This document shows, in pieces, positions 43,685 through 52,904 of a DNA stretch of 64,000 bases. The stretch is from Phycisphaerales bacterium (GTDB lineage: Bacteria > Planctomycetota > Phycisphaerae > UBA1845 > UTPLA1): NCBI GenBank assembly GCA_022360095.1, contig JAKSDK010000448.1, positions 276,181 through 340,180 of the forward strand. Reading direction: 5' to 3'. The notes under the pieces were generated by a model. The model did not search any database, had not been told where the DNA came from, and saw only the letters and a list, made by a program, of their open reading frames with translations. The position numbers and the translations under genes were made by a program. Positions within the stretch are counted from its first letter, which is position 1. Each line of letters opens with the position of its first letter.

Positions 43685-44044
43685 GTGATGTCAAATTCGA
43701 GAATCTATGTCATGGGTTTGATCTTTTGTGTGGCAATGTTCTGCGTCTTCCTGGCGGGCAGCCAGGTTTTGCGAGGACAATCTCGATCTTCTCCCCAAGG
43801 AGACGAGATCCCACCAGTCGCGGCGGGTCCGGCCTATCATTACGTCGGCGTCGAACAAACGATTGCAAGGATAGACCCCGCAACAGGCAAGATCGAGATT
43901 CTGTCACAACGCAATCTATCCCGATCCAGCCTTCTTGCAGAACACTCCAGGCCCTGGGAATGGCGAAAGATCAAAGTGAAGTCAAACCGTAGCGGTGGAA
44001 CAGTGGACTCCGTTACAGGGGGGCGCGGCGCCCTAGCCCCATAG
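43685..44044 (+). CDS. Small membrane-anchored or secreted protein of unknown function
   Basis: A GTG/ATG pair (43685/43688) follows GGAGACAGC. The 119-aa protein has an N-terminal hydrophobic helix (VMGLIFCVAMFCVFLAG) that may be a signal peptide or anchor, and an extracytoplasmic segment containing AYHYVGVEQTIARIDPATGK, which resembles one blade of a quinoprotein-like propeller. The last 40 residues look unstructured and basic. It stands alone. Confidence that it is expressed is moderate. Confidence 0.55.
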   Translation: MMSNSRIYVMGLIFCVAMFCVFLAGSQVLRGQSRSSPQGDEIPPVAAGPAYHYVGVEQTIARIDPATGKIEILSQRNLSRSSLLAEHSRPWEWRKIKVKSNRSGGTVDSVTGGRGALAP

Positions 44045-44106
44045 TCCGGCCATTCTGCGGCCCCTAGCCCGTCAAAGTTATTTGAGCCGAATATAACGAC
44101 TTTTGA

Positions 44107-44910
44107 CTATTTTCGAACCGCACGGAACAAGTCGTAGGTGAGCTGGCCCTTTTTCATAAAGAATTGCAGGGCGTACAGGAAGAGGGTTCGGCCACGGAAG
44201 CCGCGTGAAGCGCGCCAACCGTATCTTTTTATTTCCTGGAGTCCGTCAGCCAAGGAGTCAGCAATGGGGCCGGATGCTTCTTCGTGACGTAGCACTTCAA
44301 AGCCATGTTGCCGAAAGGCATCCTTGTAATCACAACCGGACCAGAGATGAACGTTGGAGTTAAACTGACTGGGCAGCTTGTTCAGCAACGAGACCGGGGC
44401 AAACAGCAGCTTTTTGTGTGTTGTGATATCACCGAGGCAAAGCGTGCCCCCCGGCTTGAGCAAACGGCGGCATTCCCTGATGAAGACGTCCTTCTCTGCA
44501 TAATGCAGCGCGGACTCCAGATTGAAGATCACGTCGACGGAGGCGTCATCCAACGGAAGACGGTGCGCATCGCCTTGGAGAAAAATGGGTCGATCGACTC
44601 GCCCTCTCCAGCGCTCTTCAGCGGCCTGAACATTTGAACCCAGGTAATCAAGCCCAATCACACGACCCGGGTGATAGCGTTTGAAGATCCACCCCGAAGG
44701 ACCGCCGATACCGCATCCAACGTCGAGCACGGTCGCCGTGTCGTCAATAACCGTGTCGCCGAGGAGTCGCCAGACAAGCGACTGTTGGTGCTCGCTGAAA
44801 GTTCCACAGCCGCGACGCTCGGCATAGCCGCAGTTGTAGCCGGTGAGGCCGTGCGCCTGCGCAATCTCCCAATTCGGTCTGTAGTGAGCCTCCAGGGTGC
44901 GCTGGGACAT
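44107..44910 (-). CDS. SAM-dependent methyltransferase, type 11-like
   Basis: The 267-aa enzyme has a full Rossmann methyltransferase core: motif I ATVLDVGCGIGGPSGW, acidic end of strand 2 in VIGLDYLGSNV, QGDAHRLPLDDASVDVIFN, and the post-motif LLKPGGTLCLGDIT. It resembles small-molecule or quinone/tocopherol-type methyltransferases. The start ATG at 44910 follows AAAGGAACCGACCTC, a good Shine-Dalgarno site; longer in-frame starts are less likely. It is divergent from pyrD by about 170 bases. The substrate is unknown. Confidence 0.85.
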   Translation of the reverse strand: MSQRTLEAHYRPNWEIAQAHGLTGYNCGYAERRGCGTFSEHQQSLVWRLLGDTVIDDTATVLDVGCGIGGPSGWIFKRYHPGRVIGLDYLGSNVQAAEERWRGRVDRPIFLQGDAHRLPLDDASVDVIFNLESALHYAEKDVFIRECRRLLKPGGTLCLGDITTHKKLLFAPVSLLNKLPSQFNSNVHLWSGCDYKDAFRQHGFEVLRHEEASGPIADSLADGLQEIKRYGWRASRGFRGRTLFLYALQFFMKKGQLTYDLFRAVRK

Positions 44911-45078
44911 GAGGTCGGTTCCTTTGACAAATGTTCGGCGACCCGTTCGGGTCCTTATTCTAACGTTGGCGCGGGGCTCCGGTCCACTGTCGCGCACCGT
45001 TAAAATCGGCTTGACATCCTGCAAGATGGACAGGATGGTGGCCCGTGACCAGATGAGAACGAGTCAGGGGTTTTTTTG

Positions 45079-46011
45079 ATGCCAAAACCGGACTTGTCCG
45101 TGCAAATCGGCGGGGTGCGCCTGAAGAACCCGGTCCTAACCGCTTCGGGAACTTGCGGTTATGGTCGGGAATATGCTCCATACATGGAATTGAGTCGTCT
45201 CGGGGGTTTCACCACCAAGAGCGTCACTTTGAATCCTCGCAAAGGTAATGCTCCCGAGCGAATCGTGGAGACGCCGGGCGGGATGCTGAATGCGATCGGC
45301 CTGGCCAACGTCGGACTCAAAACGTTCATGGCTTCCAAGGCGGCCGAGGCTGCCACCCTGGGAACCCCCATTTTCGTCAATGTGGCCGGGCACAGCATTG
45401 AGGACTACGTGAAAGTCTGTGAGGCCGTCGACTCTGTAGAAAGCGTGGCAGGGATCGAGCTGAACGTTTCATGTCCCAATGTAAGCGACGGCCTCACATT
45501 TGGGACGGATGCGGCGCTGCTCAAGGACTTGGTGTCGGAGGTGCGGGCCGTCGTGAAACGCGGTCCCCTGATCGTCAAGCTGTCGCCCAACGTCACGGAC
45601 ATCACAGTGACGGCGAGGGCGGCCATCGAAGGCGGCGCCGACGCGCTCTCCATGATCAATACCTTCCTGGGCATGAAGATCGACATCCGGACCCGGCGTC
45701 CTGTGCCGGCGTACGGCTGGGGCGGCGTCAGTGGCCCGGCCATCAAGCCGATGGCGATCTACCTCGTGCATCGGGTCTATTCACAAATCGCGCGTGCCGC
45801 GGGAGTCCCGATCATCGGCATGGGGGGGATCGGGAGTTGGCAGGACGCCTTGGAGTTCATATTGGCAGGCGCGACGGCGGTTTCAGTGGGAACCGCCCTG
45901 TTCGTTCAACCGAACGTGCCGTTGGAAATCATCGATGGGCTGGAAGCATACCTTCTCGAACATGAACTCCCCTCGTTTGAAGAGCTGGTCGGTGCAGTAA
46001 AGCCGGTGTAA
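45079..46011 (+). CDS. pyrD: Dihydroorotate dehydrogenase, class 1B catalytic subunit
   Basis: PyrD oxidises dihydroorotate to orotate in pyrimidine synthesis using FMN. The 310-aa TIM-barrel protein has the N-terminal ASGTCGYG, the FMN-binding lysine in TTKSVT (Lys47), TPGGMLNAIGLAN, ELNVSCPN with the catalytic cysteine (Cys132, as in class 1 enzymes), VKLSPNV, and the phosphate-binding VPIIGMGGIGSW and GATAVSVGTALF. The Cys base and PyrK-type family context suggest the NAD-linked class 1B; no pyrK gene is in the window. ATG 45079 is used; a TTG precedes it directly. Confidence 0.94.
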   Translation: MPKPDLSVQIGGVRLKNPVLTASGTCGYGREYAPYMELSRLGGFTTKSVTLNPRKGNAPERIVETPGGMLNAIGLANVGLKTFMASKAAEAATLGTPIFVNVAGHSIEDYVKVCEAVDSVESVAGIELNVSCPNVSDGLTFGTDAALLKDLVSEVRAVVKRGPLIVKLSPNVTDITVTARAAIEGGADALSMINTFLGMKIDIRTRRPVPAYGWGGVSGPAIKPMAIYLVHRVYSQIARAAGVPIIGMGGIGSWQDALEFILAGATAVSVGTALFVQPNVPLEIIDGLEAYLLEHELPSFEELVGAVKPV

Positions 46012-46013
46012 TT

Positions 46014-46901
46014 TTATTCTTTCGGAAGAATAATCCGCCGGCGTCTGGCCGCGTGGACGGCCTTTTCGCGCACGGTCGCCTCGGTGTCTTTTCGATTTTT
46101 CTTCACCCGATTCTCCGAGGGTTTGCGCGAGGCACGGCCCTTCGGGACGGTTGATCTTTGTTTTGCGGATCGGTCAGGGGGGTCTGACGTCAAGCGATAA
46201 AGATATTGCACTTCAGATTTCGTCAACGGCCGAAATGCGCCGGACGACAACTTGCGGATCGAGAGCTTGCCCATGCGAATGCGCGTCAGCCGGCGAACCC
46301 GATAGCTGAGCTTGGCGAGCATACGACGGATCTCTCGATTGCGGCCCTCGCGCAGCGTGATTTCCAGGATCGCCTTTTCGCGTTCTTTTCGAATCAATTT
46401 GACGGTGGCCGGCTGTGTCCTGCCTTCGGATAACCACACGCCCTGACGGAGTTTTTGCAGCGCTTCAGGTTTCGGACAACCTTTGACTTCGACGCGGTAG
46501 GTCTTCGGCGCCTGAAAGCTGGGATGCGTCAACTTCTGGGTCAGCTCACCGTCATTGGTCATGATCAACAGACCCATGGAATCCGCATCCAGTCGCCCGA
46601 CGGGAAAAACCCGTTCGCGCACGCCTGTCATTAGGTCAATCGCCCGTTTTCGCCCGGCCGGATCATTGTGCGTACAAAAAACACCTCGGGGCTTGTGGAG
46701 CAGATAATAGACAAGTTTTTCGGAACGGATCGGCTTTCGATCGACGTTGACCTTGTCCTTTGCGGGATCGACCAAGAGAGGCAGTTCACGGACGGTCTTG
46801 CCGTTGACGGAGACGCGACCTTTCTCCACAAGCGACTCACAGGCCCTGCGCGAACCGAATCCCGCGGCAGCTAGCACTTTCTGTATTCGCTCGGTGGGCA
46901 T
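46014..46901 (-). CDS. 23S/16S rRNA pseudouridine synthase, RsuA/RluB family
   Basis: The 295-aa enzyme isomerises a specific uridine of rRNA. It has an N-terminal S4 RNA-binding domain (ERIQKVLAAAGFGSRRACE), the KPRGVFCTHND linker, the catalytic aspartate in VGRLDADSMGLL (Asp105), and KTYRVEV, LREGRNREIRRM and the C-terminal fold element typical of the RsuA branch. A basic tail of about 60 residues (RSAKQRSTVPKGRASRKP and following) extends beyond the usual length. RluB is the best guess, but RsuA and RluE cannot be ruled out. It is convergent with pyrD with only two bases between. Confidence 0.92.
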   Translation of the reverse strand: MPTERIQKVLAAAGFGSRRACESLVEKGRVSVNGKTVRELPLLVDPAKDKVNVDRKPIRSEKLVYYLLHKPRGVFCTHNDPAGRKRAIDLMTGVRERVFPVGRLDADSMGLLIMTNDGELTQKLTHPSFQAPKTYRVEVKGCPKPEALQKLRQGVWLSEGRTQPATVKLIRKEREKAILEITLREGRNREIRRMLAKLSYRVRRLTRIRMGKLSIRKLSSGAFRPLTKSEVQYLYRLTSDPPDRSAKQRSTVPKGRASRKPSENRVKKNRKDTEATVREKAVHAARRRRIILPKE

Positions 46902-47372
46902 AAAGATGATCCTAATGACGTTTGATTGTAGGCGAAGGGTGCGATAAGCGCCACGTACCGTAGTCTATCATGCGGTTCATGTTGGATCTAAGCGACACGA
47001 AGTGACTGACTCGCATGCCGACGAATTTCCAGGTCCACTAATATCCGTCCGCACGCAATCCAGCGGCTGTATTCAAGTGCGGGCGGTGGCGTCCGACGCC
47101 TGATTATCAGATCATTCCTTCGTTGCCGTTGCACGAAGGATGTCCCTCGAAACAACGTCTCCGCACAAACGGAACTCAGCAGAGGTGTCGCCTTGCTTCT
47201 TCTTAATTCGCGCAACGCCTCTTTGACCAATGTTTTACAAGAATTGATCGTTGCCGGCCAATGTCATCGCCGCGGGGCATCCGAGTTGCTCCTTTTCCCG
47301 GCATCGCCATCCGGAAGCGAACCCGCAGCGGCTCGCCAAGGATGATTCAAAGTCGCCACTGAGGGGAGGAAG
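46902..47372. other. Intergenic region before the coiled-coil gene
   Basis: About 470 bases between the divergent pseudouridine synthase and the small coiled-coil gene. It contains a TTGACC at 47221 but no matching -10 box. Open frames on the minus strand lack ribosome-binding sites. No RNA gene or repeat is recognised. Confidence 0.35.
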
Positions 47373-47639
47373 ATGATGGACGAAGATACTTTTCAAAAGA
47401 AACTGGCCGAACTGGTCCGCGAAATCGGTAACCTGCCAAAAGAAGACCGTTCGAAGCTGGAGGCGTTGGCTCGTCAAACCAAGCAGCGCCATGCCAAACT
47501 CAAAGAGACCGTGAGCAGCTTGCAGGAGTCACTGGATTATCTGCGATTATCGGTCAAGTACCTTCTTTTCGATCTGGAAGCCACCCGTCGAGAGAACGGT
47601 TACCTGCGCAAGATGCTGGAAGAGCAATCTGAAGGTTAA
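47373..47639 (+). CDS. Small coiled-coil protein (88 aa)
   Basis: A strong Shine-Dalgarno sequence (GAGGGGAGGAAG) precedes ATG 47373. The acidic/basic helical protein has heptad-like spacing throughout: FQKKLAELVREIGNLPKEDR, LEALARQTKQRHAKLKETV, SSLQESLDYLRLSVKYLLF and DLEATRRENGYLRKMLEE. Similar small coiled-coil proteins are found in planctomycetes and are sometimes labelled transcriptional regulators, but I cannot confirm a DNA-binding site. A terminator follows. Confidence 0.75.
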   Translation: MMDEDTFQKKLAELVREIGNLPKEDRSKLEALARQTKQRHAKLKETVSSLQESLDYLRLSVKYLLFDLEATRRENGYLRKMLEEQSEG

Positions 47640-47713
47640 TCCACCCGGCTCGAATGAGGAGGCAGTCATCTCATTCCGGCATTCATCGCCACGAACAGAC
47701 CAATACCCATGTC

Positions 47714-47742
47714 AAAGGGCCGTCCAGGAGGGACGGCTCTTT
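47714..47742 (+). terminator. Bidirectional intrinsic terminator
   Basis: AAAGGGCCGTCC and GGACGGCTCTTT pair over 12 bp (one G-T) with a 5-base loop AGGAG. A- and T-tracts at the two ends suit both the coiled-coil gene and the convergent kinase gene, which ends at 47779. Confidence 0.8.
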
Positions 47743-47778
47743 GCAATTTGGGCCACCTTGATGAGAAACCGTCACCGG

Positions 47779-49731
47779 TCAACCGTGGTGCGGAAGCGTG
47801 ATCGTGACGGTCGTTCCCTGGCCGAGCTGACTTTGCAACTTCACACTCCCGCCCATCGCTGCCACGGCGTGGCGCACAATGGACAATCCCAGGCCGGTGC
47901 CGCGTTGGTGCCCCGGGGGCGTACCCGAGTCCGATCGCGCTCGTTCCACCTGATAGAAACGTTCGAACACGCGATCCTGATCTTCGGTTGGGATACCGCA
48001 GCCTTCGTCCGCGACTTCAATGTCAATTTCGGATGCACGGCAGTGGCACCCGACGCTGACGTGTCCGCCCGTGTCCGTGAATTTGATGGCATTGGCGACG
48101 AGATTGTCCAGCACGAGACGAAGGAGACGATGGCTGACCTCGATCGACTCGCAATCCGACTGGCCGTTGACGACCCAGCGAAGGCCCTTGTCTTCCAAGG
48201 CATCCGCGAAGCGAGCATGGAGTTCATCGAGGAATTCAGACAATTGAAATCGCTCGACCGGAAACTCTGCGGCGGACGATTCGAGTCGCGACAAGTCCAG
48301 CAGATCGCCGACGAGCTCTTCCAGTCGACTCGTATGCCGATCGATCACTTGCATAAAATGCTTGGCAGAAGATGCGTCCCGTGCCGGATCGATTTTTTGA
48401 AGTGTCTCTACGGAGGCCCGAATCGTCGACAACGGCGTCCGCAGCTCGTGCGACGCATTCGCCACGAAATCGGTTTTCATGCGAATCGTTTGTGTCAACT
48501 CTGTGATGTCCGTAAGCACAACGAGACGGCCCTTTGCCGCAGCGCCGGTCGGGGCCTCTGTTCCCGACAGGTCGATGTCGGAACTGCGAGCCAGAAGATG
48601 AACCGTGCCCAGAGGTTGCTCAACCTGCAAACGCAGCTCTCGCACAGATGGAACATCCGACGTCTCGACGTTCAGCAACCTTAAAGAACTGGAGGAATCA
48701 TCGTCAGCCGCCGTGCTTCTGTTATCGAGGGCCAGCATGTCCCGCAATTCCGGATGCGCTACGCAGGCTTCGACGCGTTGCCCCACCATTCTGTTTAAGC
48801 TCAGACGACTGTCGCCGTGATTGCCGTTGTTGGACGGCGGGGAGTTCAAGAGCCGATCCGCGGCGGGGTTCATCAACACGAGTCGGCCGTCAGAATCCGC
48901 AACGATAACACCTTCGGTCAGCGTCCGAATGAGATATTCCAGATTCTGCCGCTGACGATCAATCGTGTTCAACTGCGCCGCAAGCGAATCTCGCATTTGA
49001 TTCAACGACGTCGCCATTTGAGCGATCTCATCATTGCCGCGAACGTTGACCCTGGCGGAAAGATCGCCCTCGGACAAGTTCCGCGCGGTCTCCGTAATTC
49101 GGCGGACCGGTGTACTCCATACGTAGGCCAGACCCAGCCCCAGGAATACGGCGGCGACAAGCGCCACAAGGCCGATGCTCCAAATCAGCGTTCGCATGGT
49201 TTCGGTTTGTGCGACGATCGAGGGCACGGGCATCGCAACACGAACGGTCCCCAACGCTGCGCCCTCGACGGGCGTCTGCGAACCCGCTTCTCCAGCATCG
49301 TGTACGCGAACCGCAACGTACCTCATCTCGCGGTGGACCGTGTCGGACCACCGTTGCATTTCGCCCCAACCTTCTCTCAGCGCTTGAACGACCTCCGGCC
49401 GATCGGCATGCGATTCCATTTCGGCCGGGTTTGCGGCTGAATCCGCCCAGACTTCACCGTCCACTGCGATGATGGTCACCCGAATGTCGGCTTCATCGAT
49501 CGCGCCTAATTCCGCCGCCAGGGCCTGAAGCTCATCTTTGTATGCTTTGCCGAAAATGCCCTGCACCTGATGGCGCAACGTCACCGCCTGTGCCAGCAGT
49601 CTTTTTGTCAGGTCCTCGCGATGGGCCCGTTCCACTTCCCAAACAATCAGCCAGACCGACGTGCCAAGGATCAGCGCCATCAAAAGAGCGTTGCCCAGAA
49701 ACAATTTCCAGAAGAATCGCCCCGGCTTCAT
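47779..49731 (-). CDS. PhoR-like sensor histidine kinase
   Basis: A membrane kinase of 650 residues: TM1 (LFLGNALLMALILGTSVWLI), a periplasmic sensor of about 150 residues, TM2 (LIWSIGLVALVAAVFLGLGL), HAMP, a PAS-type domain, HisKA with the phospho-acceptor His in DFVANASHELRTPLSTIRAS, and the ATPase domain with N-box NLVANAIKF, G-boxes DEGCGIP and GTGLGLSIV. The pattern with PAS before HisKA is like PhoR. The start ATG at 49731 lies nine bases after the response-regulator stop, with GGAGAG upstream. It probably phosphorylates the upstream regulator; the signal (phosphate or other) is unknown. Confidence 0.9.
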   Translation of the reverse strand: MKPGRFFWKLFLGNALLMALILGTSVWLIVWEVERAHREDLTKRLLAQAVTLRHQVQGIFGKAYKDELQALAAELGAIDEADIRVTIIAVDGEVWADSAANPAEMESHADRPEVVQALREGWGEMQRWSDTVHREMRYVAVRVHDAGEAGSQTPVEGAALGTVRVAMPVPSIVAQTETMRTLIWSIGLVALVAAVFLGLGLAYVWSTPVRRITETARNLSEGDLSARVNVRGNDEIAQMATSLNQMRDSLAAQLNTIDRQRQNLEYLIRTLTEGVIVADSDGRLVLMNPAADRLLNSPPSNNGNHGDSRLSLNRMVGQRVEACVAHPELRDMLALDNRSTAADDDSSSSLRLLNVETSDVPSVRELRLQVEQPLGTVHLLARSSDIDLSGTEAPTGAAAKGRLVVLTDITELTQTIRMKTDFVANASHELRTPLSTIRASVETLQKIDPARDASSAKHFMQVIDRHTSRLEELVGDLLDLSRLESSAAEFPVERFQLSEFLDELHARFADALEDKGLRWVVNGQSDCESIEVSHRLLRLVLDNLVANAIKFTDTGGHVSVGCHCRASEIDIEVADEGCGIPTEDQDRVFERFYQVERARSDSGTPPGHQRGTGLGLSIVRHAVAAMGGSVKLQSQLGQGTTVTITLPHHG

Positions 49732-49739
49732 GAGTGAAC

Positions 49740-50456
49740 TCACTCTCCGTTGGGTCTTCGAAATGCGTAGCCGACGCCTCGAATGGTTTGAATCCATGCC
49801 GTGGCGTCACCGGACGGATCAGCGATCATCAATTTCTTTCGTAAGGATGTGATGTGAACGTCGATCGTTCGGTCCAGGACGACTGCGCTTTGTCCCAGGA
49901 CCTTGTTCACGAGGCGCCCTCGGTCCATCACGCGCCCGCTCGCGCCCATAAGCGCATCCAGGAGGCGAAACTCCGTCGCCGTCACCGAAACCAGCGCGCC
50001 GTTCAGCTTGAGTTCATGCCGGCTTCGGTCAAGAACAAAAGGTCCCTCCTGAAGACTGTCGGATTCCGAGACCTGCCCTTGTTCACGACGAAGCATTGCT
50101 CCAACCCTCGCCAGGAGCACCTTCATCGAAAACGGCTTGGGCACATAATCATTCGCGCCCAGCGCGAAACCAACGAGTTCATCCGCCTCCTCCGCCTTTG
50201 CCGTCAGCATGATGATCGGAATGGATGCCGTGGACGGATCACGCCTCACTTCCGAAGCCACTTCATCGCCGGACATGTGAGGCAACATCCGATCGAGCAG
50301 GATTAAATCGGGCGGCTCTCGCTTGACCTCGGCCAGTGCCACGTCACCGGCCGCGGCATGCCGGTATGTGTAGCCTTCGCGTTCGAGGTTAAAGCAAACC
50401 AGATCCGCCAGATCTTGCTCGTCTTCAACTACCAGAATCGACTTTTGATTTTTCAT
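49740..50456 (-). CDS. PhoB-like response regulator (OmpR/PhoB family)
   Basis: The 238-aa regulator has a receiver domain with the acidic pair (Glu11, Asp12), phospho-acceptor Asp55 (DLILLDRMLP), the conserved MLTAKAEE and YVPKPFS, and a winged-helix domain (ELKLNGALVSVTATEFRLLD, VDVHITSLRKKL-like region, GYAFR). ATG 50456 follows GAGGGATCCCAATC. It pairs with the kinase downstream as an operon. Whether it controls phosphate genes is not shown, since no Pho boxes or pst genes are present. Confidence 0.93.
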   Translation of the reverse strand: MKNQKSILVVEDEQDLADLVCFNLEREGYTYRHAAAGDVALAEVKREPPDLILLDRMLPHMSGDEVASEVRRDPSTASIPIIMLTAKAEEADELVGFALGANDYVPKPFSMKVLLARVGAMLRREQGQVSESDSLQEGPFVLDRSRHELKLNGALVSVTATEFRLLDALMGASGRVMDRGRLVNKVLGQSAVVLDRTIDVHITSLRKKLMIADPSGDATAWIQTIRGVGYAFRRPNGE

Positions 50457-50548
50457 GATTGGGATCCCTCTTTCTCGTAGATCCTGGACTAACATGATAA
50501 TACTTTTTCTCTTTAATACGCGAGGGTTCATATCGAACCGCGAATTTG

Positions 50549-50932
50549 TTACCGGTCCTCGATCATTTTCTTAGACTTCGCGATCAGCCCGGCCTTGGTA
50601 TTCAGGGCATTAGCGGAAAGCCCCTTGGCTCGGGGACACTTGGATTTCACAAGGCAGCCTCGACGCTGCAATACGGTGTATGCCACCAGCCAACGGGGAT
50701 GCCGCAGTATCTTCTTGCAGGCCTCGGTGCAAAGACTGCAAAGACTTCGCAGCTTCATCGGCAGTTGCTCCGCATCGTTCAAACCGAGGTTCGGATTCAG
50801 GCGGATGTGCAGGTCAAGAGGGGCGCGAGTGAACGCACCTTGAGCAGCAAGCGCTGTTTGAACTGAAAACAAAGAACAAACAAGAACACCGGGAACGGGC
50901 AAGTTTGTAAGGAATGGAGCAATCGGTATCAC
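50549..50932 (-). CDS. Possible small exported Cys-containing protein
   Basis: GTG 50932 is preceded by GAGGCGCGGC and opens a 127-aa frame with a plausible signal peptide (VPGVLVCSLFSVQTALAAQ) and a mature part with CSLCTEACKKILRHPRW. It lies upstream of the two-component genes on the same strand, in a stretch of 650 bases (50457-51105) otherwise without genes. The composition is unremarkable and there is no family match, so it may be spurious. The rest of the gap shows nothing further. Confidence 0.35.
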   Translation of the reverse strand: MIPIAPFLTNLPVPGVLVCSLFSVQTALAAQGAFTRAPLDLHIRLNPNLGLNDAEQLPMKLRSLCSLCTEACKKILRHPRWLVAYTVLQRRGCLVKSKCPRAKGLSANALNTKAGLIAKSKKMIEDR

Positions 50933-51105
50933 GCCGCGCCTCGGATGCCTATTGCGGGCGGCGTCCTTGCCGCATATCGAATGCCACTTTGGAGATCGGC
51001 TTTCCGACTCCGGACAGGACCACTAACCATCGACGGTCGATCACATCATGTCACTCTCGGCCTGGTCACTCAACCCACGGCGAGGATTATTAATTAAAAC
51101 TTAAT

Positions 51106-51492
51106 ATGACCGACATTCTGCGTACACAAGCAGCGTGTAGCTTCTTCGGCGGAGAGGGAAAACGGGAAAGAAGCTGGTTGGGGCCTTGGAGTAAAATGCT
51201 CTTGGGCTCCAACCAAACATTCACGATCCCCGCGCAGGGCGATGCCGGCGAAAAACGAATCAACGGATACACGACGCATTTGACGGAGGGACTTGCCGGC
51301 GCATCGGATCTCTACGTTGCGCGTTTCAGAGCGGCTTCCCATGGGCTCAACGGATATCACGATTACAGCCTCGGAAGATGCCAAGTTCGCCGCGAGCACG
51401 CCGGGCGGCGAAATCGCGCTGACATGAACTGCGACGGAACACCGAACGGTTTGGATGTTCAGCGCTTCACCGAGGAACTCCTGTCACCGTAA
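51106..51492 (+). pseudogene. Broken gene for a dockerin-tailed protein, probable frameshift remnant
   Basis: The 3' end of this frame encodes RADMNCDGTPNGLDVQRFTE, closely like the short dockerin-like ends (NCDGxxNxxDIxxF) of exported planctomycete proteins. The sequence just upstream reads poorly in this frame but well in another (MGSTDITITASEDAKFAAST, ending GGEIALT), which runs into a stop next to the dockerin part. A frameshift between these parts would restore one protein. No full upstream part or signal peptide is found, so it seems a truncated or decayed gene. Confidence 0.45.
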
Positions 51493-51539
51493 GTGGCCTC
51501 CCTTTTGCAGGGCCTCTCTGCACCCGAGTAAAAATGGAG

Positions 51540-51573
51540 GCGCCGAGTGTCTTATGAAGCCACTCGGCGCTTT
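51540..51573 (+). terminator. Intrinsic terminator hairpin
   Basis: GCGCCGAGTG (51540-51549) and CACTCGGCGC (51561-51570) form a perfect 10-bp stem with an 11-base loop and are followed by TTTCC. It lies 48 bases after the dockerin-like remnant and before the convergent manA gene, whose transcripts it may also end. Confidence 0.65.
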
Positions 51574-51723
51574 CCGGAGGGGGGAATAGGATCGATGAAC
51601 CATTCCTTCTATCAAATCTTGGGAAGAGATGCGATGGGGTAAAAACCCCAATCTACCCAGAAGAGGCGGTTTCAACGTCAAACAAGGTGGCACTGGCGGG
51701 CAACGAACCGGTGCGGGCGGACT

Positions 51724-52827
51724 TCAGGCGGTTTCGGGAGGATTTTTTTGAATGTTGATCGAGACGGGATGGCCGGCCGTTCCTTCCCGGGCTTGAAGAT
51801 AGGCTCGGTCTGCTCTGGGATGATCCGCGAGGTCGGACTCCGTCGGAATCGTCACTTCCAGCCAGGCGCAATCCGTGTGGGCTTGGATACGCCCCTCTTT
51901 GAGTGCCGCCGGTAGAACGACGACGTCGCCTCGCTCGAACGACTCGACGCCGCCTTTGCCATATCTCACCTCGCCCCGGCCCTCCAGAATGATCCAGCAG
52001 ACAGGTTCGGCGTAGGGAATCTCCTGCTCGAATTCGCTCATGAACCGGATCTTCTCGATAATGAAGCTCGGACAGGTCACCAGGCGTGTCACGGTCGTAA
52101 AGACGCTGGAGACGTGAGACCGTTTCTCGAATTGGGAAAAGTCGATGTCGGCCCGAACGCAAGCCAGGCCTTGCTCGATGTGAAGGCCGGCATCGCTTTC
52201 GGGACGGACACGTCCCCAGTCATAAAGACGATAGGTGATATCCGACGGTGTCTGGATTTCCGCGACCACCACGCCGGCCCCGAGCGCGTGCAACGTGCCG
52301 CTGGGAAGGAAATAGGTTTGCCCGGCCTTGACGGGAACTTTCTGCAGATGATCGAGAATGGCCTCGGGACGATCGTTCATGGCCTGGCGCAGAGAATCCA
52401 CAGACGTCCCCGGCGTCAGTCCGCGATAGATGCAAGCGTCTTGTTCCGCCTGAATGATGTGCCATGCTTCGTGTTTGACACGAACTTGACCGCCGAGGCG
52501 CTTTGCGGTCTCCGGATCGGGATGCACTTGAACGCTTAAGTCCTCGGCCGCGTCGAGGTACTTAATCAACAAAGGAAAACGACCGTCCGCGAGTTCAGCC
52601 CGGCCCAACAGATCTTTTCCCCAGGCCTCGACCAATTCGTGCAGTGTCTTGCCCTTCGCCGGGCCGCGCGCGACGACCGACTGACCGTTTTCCAGATCGG
52701 CGCATTCCCAGGATTCACCAAATCGTTCGTCAGAGGGCAGCTTCTTACCTAAGAGTCGAGCAAGGTTGTCGCGCCCCCAGACTTTGGGCTTGAAGATCGG
52801 TTCGAAAATCAGCGGGCACACATCCAT
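51724..52827 (-). CDS. manA: Mannose-6-phosphate isomerase, type I
   Basis: ManA interconverts fructose-6-phosphate and mannose-6-phosphate for mannose metabolism and GDP-mannose synthesis. The 367-aa cupin-fold protein has the zinc site residues in LSVQVHPD (Gln100, His102), VKHEAWHII (His119/Glu120) and SGTLHALG (His180), and the active-site region EIQTPSDITYRLYDWGR. The gene is on the minus strand with the start at ATG 52827, and the length agrees with short bacterial type I enzymes (firmicute ManA-like). It could serve the GT87 mannosyltransferase at 7031 by providing mannose donors, an inference. Confidence 0.9.
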   Translation of the reverse strand: MDVCPLIFEPIFKPKVWGRDNLARLLGKKLPSDERFGESWECADLENGQSVVARGPAKGKTLHELVEAWGKDLLGRAELADGRFPLLIKYLDAAEDLSVQVHPDPETAKRLGGQVRVKHEAWHIIQAEQDACIYRGLTPGTSVDSLRQAMNDRPEAILDHLQKVPVKAGQTYFLPSGTLHALGAGVVVAEIQTPSDITYRLYDWGRVRPESDAGLHIEQGLACVRADIDFSQFEKRSHVSSVFTTVTRLVTCPSFIIEKIRFMSEFEQEIPYAEPVCWIILEGRGEVRYGKGGVESFERGDVVVLPAALKEGRIQAHTDCAWLEVTIPTESDLADHPRADRAYLQAREGTAGHPVSINIQKNPPETA

Positions 52828-52904
52828 CGCGCCAACATCTTAGCGCAGGAGCCCTGGGACGTAAAACCCGCTCCGTCCAGATTGTGCTTTAAGTGCCTGG
52901 TTGA

